NCBI GenBank assembly: GCA_023300835.1 | Contig: JALZVB010000162.1 | Span: 1-10,421, forward strand | Direction of reading: 5' to 3' | DNA from: Saprospiraceae bacterium | Lineage (GTDB): Bacteria > Bacteroidota > Bacteroidia > Chitinophagales > Saprospiraceae | Length of the DNA stretch: 10,421 bases | Position numbers and translations under genes: made by a program | Notes under the pieces: model-generated | Databases searched by the model: none | What the model was told of the DNA's origin: nothing | The model's input: only the letters and a program-made list of their open reading frames with translations | Shown: in pieces, positions 8,801 through 10,421 of the stretch | Position numbering within the stretch: the stretch's first letter is position 1 | Layout of the letters: every line of letters begins with the position of its first letter

Positions 8801-8853
8801 ATAAGCAATGCCATAAGCAAAGCCAGTAAGTAATATTGTCTAGCCTTATCCAA
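5851..8853 (-). CDS. Polytopic membrane protein, GT-C / PTPS-related-like, with NTF2-like and FxLYD-like C-terminal domains
   Basis: This 1000-residue protein has about 14 membrane segments. Roughly 12 lie in residues 1-400, and two more at about 553-572 and 597-615. The first extracytoplasmic loop carries NTYDAYVHIFFGSHYAAGW (29-47), with D32 and H36. An acidic residue followed by His just after the first helix is typical of GT-C enzymes that use polyprenyl-phosphate sugars and of PTPS-related membrane proteins. H178-H179 lies in a later segment. Residues 400-550 form a soluble loop domain. After the last helix, 625-733 looks NTF2-like (ending EKWYIIKPE), and 785-845 looks like an FxLYD domain (VVGIVTNIDNDPSF, EAVLYDELGN, LPKESSGFRIDF). 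A further beta-rich region runs to the C-terminus. The likely role is an extracytoplasmic sugar transferase or a polysaccharide-linked membrane factor. The start is taken as TTG 8853, the only in-frame initiator before the first helix; a 10-bp duplication just upstream has probably displaced an ATG at 8872. The next in-frame ATG is codon 14, inside the helix. Confidence 0.65.
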   Translation of the reverse strand: MDKARQYYLLALLMALLMHGTLLSFTMGNTYDAYVHIFFGSHYAAGWFETWNYKWYTGFTMTSYPPLVHQVIAILSKVVGLKLAFLMWAMVAVGLFIRGVFHFSQLWVTPIAAGYACLLATLSSSYLEAVHIFGQLPSISGMALLLNACPELYRWIRFNRWSYYITGVSLIACLTAAHHVTTIFGMVFFIAPVLGVAVLDICIDERSGIENVRVMDFVKKVLRLSPKAILIGLTVITITVVMIFPYWYWSKTDPITQVSIPHGSRASFIEDPGLGMVFFLIPWGIMLFFLPGIFHKIFQKRNLFLGLSFALLFLLGTGGTTPLPKLILGANAFNILTLDRFTFWGSIIALPFFGQFMWSLAEGRLAAWVKWHLGAAIHMVTVLFIVVMMLFVAGLIINFSNMKPTQPTSIEMTPIASFLDRDGHDRWRFMTLGFGDQMAWLSANTSALSVDGNYHSARRLPELTTRPVERIENSKYLGEEGLEALRDFLSLPEKYNLKYIFSNDKFYEPLLYFYGWKKLKPLENGIDLWERQDVPPLPTILPKKDIPDIQRIMWGTLPIGSLLTAILLNTSLWFVRREDRKNLVALIPTYSSGKVARIVFVLWFLAVAAWVVLQGYNIQKAKNLHQDPVELVHTYFHAIDFKKFEEAYTYHDLSGGLTLEQYTLELSLEDGILASYAKLDTLIIKEVKQISDNKVKIDVKANWFTAVQKYSTEHTFDLNKKDEKWYIIKPEYEAATPPDQIINIPDINYYTQGRRKAEAGATFREDVLDRPELYVPAANLIKSDSTYHVVGIVTNIDNDPSFITIEAVLYDELGNTLYRANADEVLIHNLLPKESSGFRIDFDNWSILPDSIDREDVASFVVFARTSVTDEKFYKFMGLRELEVQDQQLHGRLDNYGNKEISIPQILALQYENDNLKWVKTHYMDKGIRPQREKPFEMELKNLKNLCLIEKGNNKNILINGSERQESAKLLPRNFFRQKNKALSTDEGIIILQTNGLVSF

Positions 8854-8863
8854 TCTTATCCAA
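8844..8863 (-). repeat. 10-bp tandem duplication at the start of the 1000-residue gene
   Basis: Read on the minus strand, TTGGATAAGA is followed directly by TTGGATAAGG: two copies of a 10-bp unit differing only at the last base. Both copies start with TTG. The second copy's TTG (8853-8851) is the annotated start. The first copy is in frame with ATG 8872, which as the sequence stands reads only eight codons (MSSLDKIG) and then TAA at 8848-8846. Removing one copy joins ATG TCA TCG TTG GAT AAG directly to the long frame. Confidence 0.85.
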
Positions 8864-8904
8864 CGATGACATTAGTTAAACTGTGAAGTTACCATTATCA
8901 TAGT

Positions 8905-8912
8905 CAAACTTA
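8905..8912 (-). promoter_or_regulatory. Candidate Bacteroidota -7 element upstream of the minus-strand operon
   Basis: The minus strand reads TAAGTTTG here, matching the Bacteroidota -7 consensus TAnnTTTG. It lies 32 bases before ATG 8872 and 51 bases before the TTG start at 8853. I see no convincing TTG/TTTG -33 element at the expected distance, so this is a weak call from one short motif in AT-rich DNA. Confidence 0.25.
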
Positions 8913-9021
8913 TTACTATATGTAAATGAAATCTATCCGCAGAGGTTATATCTGTTAATAGACTAATCAATAGCCAATCTAAACGTGGATTTAACGGTAT
9001 TATAGGGGTAATGAGTAAGTC

Positions 9022-9113
9022 TTAACATGTGTTAAAATAGTCTTCTTTACATTATGGATAACTGGAACCAAGAAGACTACAGACTTTGGCTAGAACCATA
9101 AAGGCTATCTAGC
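9022..9113. repeat. Cluster of short inverted repeats in the spacer between the operon and the CIA30 gene
   Basis: Three inverted repeats lie close together. TTAACA (9022-9027) pairs with TGTTAA (9030-9035). A perfect 10-bp pair, TAGTCTTCTT (9038-9047) with AAGAAGACTA (9070-9079), has a 22-base loop. GCTAGA (9089-9094) pairs with TCTAGC (9108-9113). None is followed by a T-run typical of an intrinsic terminator in the relevant direction. The region is downstream of the CIA30 gene and upstream of the large operon, so it could be a terminator-like or regulatory RNA structure, or a protein site. A 15-codon plus-strand frame (9054-9101, MDNWNQEDYRLWLEP) starts inside the long loop; I do not call it a gene. 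The rest of 8873-9149 shows nothing else. Confidence 0.4.
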
Positions 9114-9149
9114 AATAAGCATTTACAGCGTTTTGAAGGCTACTTATTT

Positions 9150-9680
9150 TTACTTTAACACTATTCTATCTATTAAGAGTTTAAAACTCTCATTTCTTTT
9201 ATTTCCTATTAGGAATATTATTTCTTCTATATGATCGTGTGCAAAATTGGGTTGATCCAATTTCCTACCCCTGAAAGATGGATACATGTCTTTGAGTGGA
9301 ATTTCTATTTCTTCCATTTCGCCAGTAGTTGAAAATGGTATTATATAAGAATAACGGTCAGCAGAATTAGATTTAATTCGGAACTGATACTGTTTTCCAT
9401 CTCCTTTGAGCTTGAGGTTAATTGAGGTATAATTCTCTATATCCATCCTGTCAAACTTGTAATGTACAGAAGAGAAACCTCCATTGTTCTCTAAGGATAC
9501 ATCACCTTCAAAGGTACCATTACCTTCAGTATTCAATTTGAAACTACCTGAAGATCTGCCACCCATAACAACGTCATCAACAATGTACCAAGAACCAATA
9601 TCTGAATTCTTATTAAAATCAAAGATTACTTGTGTGGGATCTGAAGAAAGTAGCGTCATCATGCAAAGTAAGTATTTCAT
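9150..9680 (-). CDS. CIA30-family protein (complex I intermediate-associated protein 30 domain)
   Basis: This 176-residue protein consists almost entirely of one CIA30 domain, a galactose-binding-like beta-sandwich. The signature block WYIVDDVVMGGRSSGSF is at 31-47. The core strands GGFSSVHYKF (67-76), LKLKGDGKQYQFRIKS (89-104) and FRGRKLDQPNF (136-146) follow in the family order, and the C-terminus closes with FKLLIDRIVLK. In eukaryotes the domain belongs to a mitochondrial complex I assembly factor. Bacterial versions are widespread, including in Bacteroidota, and have no agreed function, so the family name should not be read as proof of a respiratory role. The first 12 residues (MKYLLCMMTLLS) are mildly hydrophobic with a Cys at position 6. 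They could be a poor or shortened signal, but there is no proper lipobox context. The gene stands alone, with about 280 bases before the next gene downstream and about 230 bases upstream, and probably has its own promoter, which I could not identify. No Shine-Dalgarno sequence precedes the ATG at 9680. Confidence 0.88.
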   Translation of the reverse strand: MKYLLCMMTLLSSDPTQVIFDFNKNSDIGSWYIVDDVVMGGRSSGSFKLNTEGNGTFEGDVSLENNGGFSSVHYKFDRMDIENYTSINLKLKGDGKQYQFRIKSNSADRYSYIIPFSTTGEMEEIEIPLKDMYPSFRGRKLDQPNFAHDHIEEIIFLIGNKRNESFKLLIDRIVLK

Positions 9681-9906
9681 GAAATATTATTTTTTACAAC
9701 TAACTGTATATGTAGCGTAATATAAAAACACCTTTACTTCAAGAATTGTTGAAATCTCTTTTCTTTTATCTGCAAAGAGTTGTTCTAATCATATCTGCAT
9801 AGATTAAAATGTAGCCAAGATTAAGACAGTAAATGTTACAAAAGCATCATATTTACGATTGAATTAATAATCATATAATAGAACAATGAAACACTATAAC
9901 TTTTTA
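9681..9906. other. AT-rich spacer with no recognisable feature
   Basis: This is very AT-rich DNA: 13 of 60 bases are G or C in 9841-9900. I find no gene, tRNA, terminator hairpin or clear promoter. It presumably holds the promoter of the CIA30 gene and ends at the suspected junction with the GC-richer block. Confidence 0.5.
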
Positions 9907-10413
9907 TCAATTTCTCTCATTACTAAAGCAAGTAAATGAGTAGGGATTACATTTTTCACCACGCAGGGAATCGGAATTGCAGCCAGTTTGCATATAGATT
10001 GTTTTCAGGCGATTGGCCGTTGCCATGATTCCACCGCCGGAACCAGAACTGATTTCACCCACCAGAAAATGCACCTTGCGCTTTTCAATGAGTTTTTGTG
10101 CCTTGGTGGGAGCCACGGCTGAGCCAACGCTGTCTTCTGAAAACAGATCAACTTCGCGTCCGAGAATGCCACCAGCCGCGTTGAGCTCTTCAACAGCAAG
10201 GTTAACGCCTCGAAATCCGTAATCACCAAGTGTTCCGAGAAACCCCGACCGTGGGGTTAAGTGACCGACGCGAATAGTGTCGTCAGCAGCTCGAAGGATG
10301 CCGGGAAAGCCGAACGAGGCTGCCGCTACCGTGCTTGCACCCACCAAACTGGTTTTGAGCAAGTTGCGACGTGAGATTTCATTGGTGCTGCTTTGATCGT
10401 GTTTTTTCATCAT
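9907..10413 (-). pseudogene. Truncated Tat-exported ABC-transporter solute-binding protein (Leu/urea/amide-type, Peripla_BP_6)
   Basis: The 168 residues begin with a twin-arginine signal (S14-R15-R16-N-L-L-K, a hydrophobic stretch, and cleavage probably after ILRAA near 43). The N-terminal lobe of a LivK/AmiC/urea-type periplasmic binding protein follows: TIRVGHLTPRSGFLG (46-60), NAAGGILGREVDL (78-90), FLVGEISSGSG (116-126) and TGCNSDSLRGEKCN (143-156). Such proteins are usually around 400 residues, so more than half is missing. The frame stops at TGA 9909-9907, and no related coding follows in any frame of the next 70 bases I read. A Shine-Dalgarno sequence (GGAG, 10420-10417) precedes tandem ATGs at 10413 and 10410; the second has the better spacing. 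GC is about 53% in 10021-10080, against 28% in 9901-9960 and 22% in 9841-9900. Its family is usual in Proteobacteria and rare in Bacteroidota. It is either a chimeric contig end or an acquired gene fragment. Confidence 0.7.
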
Positions 10414-10416
10414 TTT

Positions 10417-10420
10417 CTCC
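10417..10420 (-). promoter_or_regulatory. Shine-Dalgarno sequence of the truncated solute-binding-protein gene
   Basis: The minus strand reads CGGAGAAAATGATG. GGAG is 6 bases from the second ATG (10410) and 3 from the first (10413), which favours the second as the true start. It is notable because none of the other gene starts in the window has a Shine-Dalgarno sequence, which supports a different origin for this block. Confidence 0.7.
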
Positions 10421-10421
10421 G

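Noticed and set aside
9054..9101. Plus-strand 15-codon frame (MDNWNQEDYRLWLEP), with more open codons after its stop
   Set aside because: It is too short, has no recognised homologue or ribosome site, and overlaps an inverted repeat. It is treated as chance or as a possible remnant not worth a gene call.
10013..10222. Open frames on the plus strand and in the second minus-strand frame over the GC-rich block
   Set aside because: They overlap a frame with a clear Tat signal and binding-protein motifs; long shadow frames are expected in GC-richer coding DNA.

Overview
The window looks like an AT-rich chromosome segment of a Bacteroidota bacterium, probably a marine or free-living Cytophagales-like lineage (taxonomy inferred). 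The evidence is low GC, no Shine-Dalgarno sequence at the readable gene starts, genes joined by 1-nt overlaps (TAATG, TGATG), a short lipoprotein signal, and a CIA30-type protein common in the phylum. The last ~0.5 kb does not fit. It is GC-richer, has a clear Shine-Dalgarno sequence, and encodes a Tat-exported solute-binding protein cut off at 168 residues, so a chimeric join or a foreign fragment is likely.

Plus strand, 13-4053: a tight four-gene set. It encodes a CheY-like receiver fused to an Alg5/DPM-type family 2 glycosyltransferase, a stand-alone STAS-domain protein, a Wzx/MATE-like polysaccharide flippase, and a family 4 (GT-B) glycosyltransferase. I read it as a polysaccharide or glycolipid export module with signalling built in: the receiver may gate the first glycosyltransferase, and the STAS protein may take part in a partner switch.

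Minus strand, 8853-4050: a three-gene operon. It encodes a 1000-residue polytopic membrane protein resembling lipid-linked-sugar GT-C / PTPS-related membrane proteins with large C-terminal extracytoplasmic domains, a beta-rich lipoprotein, and a single-pass protein with an NTF2-like domain. It meets the plus-strand set tail to tail with a 4-base overlap of the stop codons. A plausible joint role, not shown by the sequence, is that the Alg5-like enzyme makes a polyprenyl-phosphate sugar that the GT-C-like protein uses outside the membrane. The start of the 1000-residue gene carries a 10-bp tandem duplication that separates an ATG start from the reading frame.

Minus strand, 9680-9150: a CIA30-family gene. 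It is flanked by AT-rich spacers, one of which (about 9022-9113) contains several inverted repeats. Minus strand, 10413-9907: the truncated, compositionally foreign solute-binding-protein gene at the window edge.
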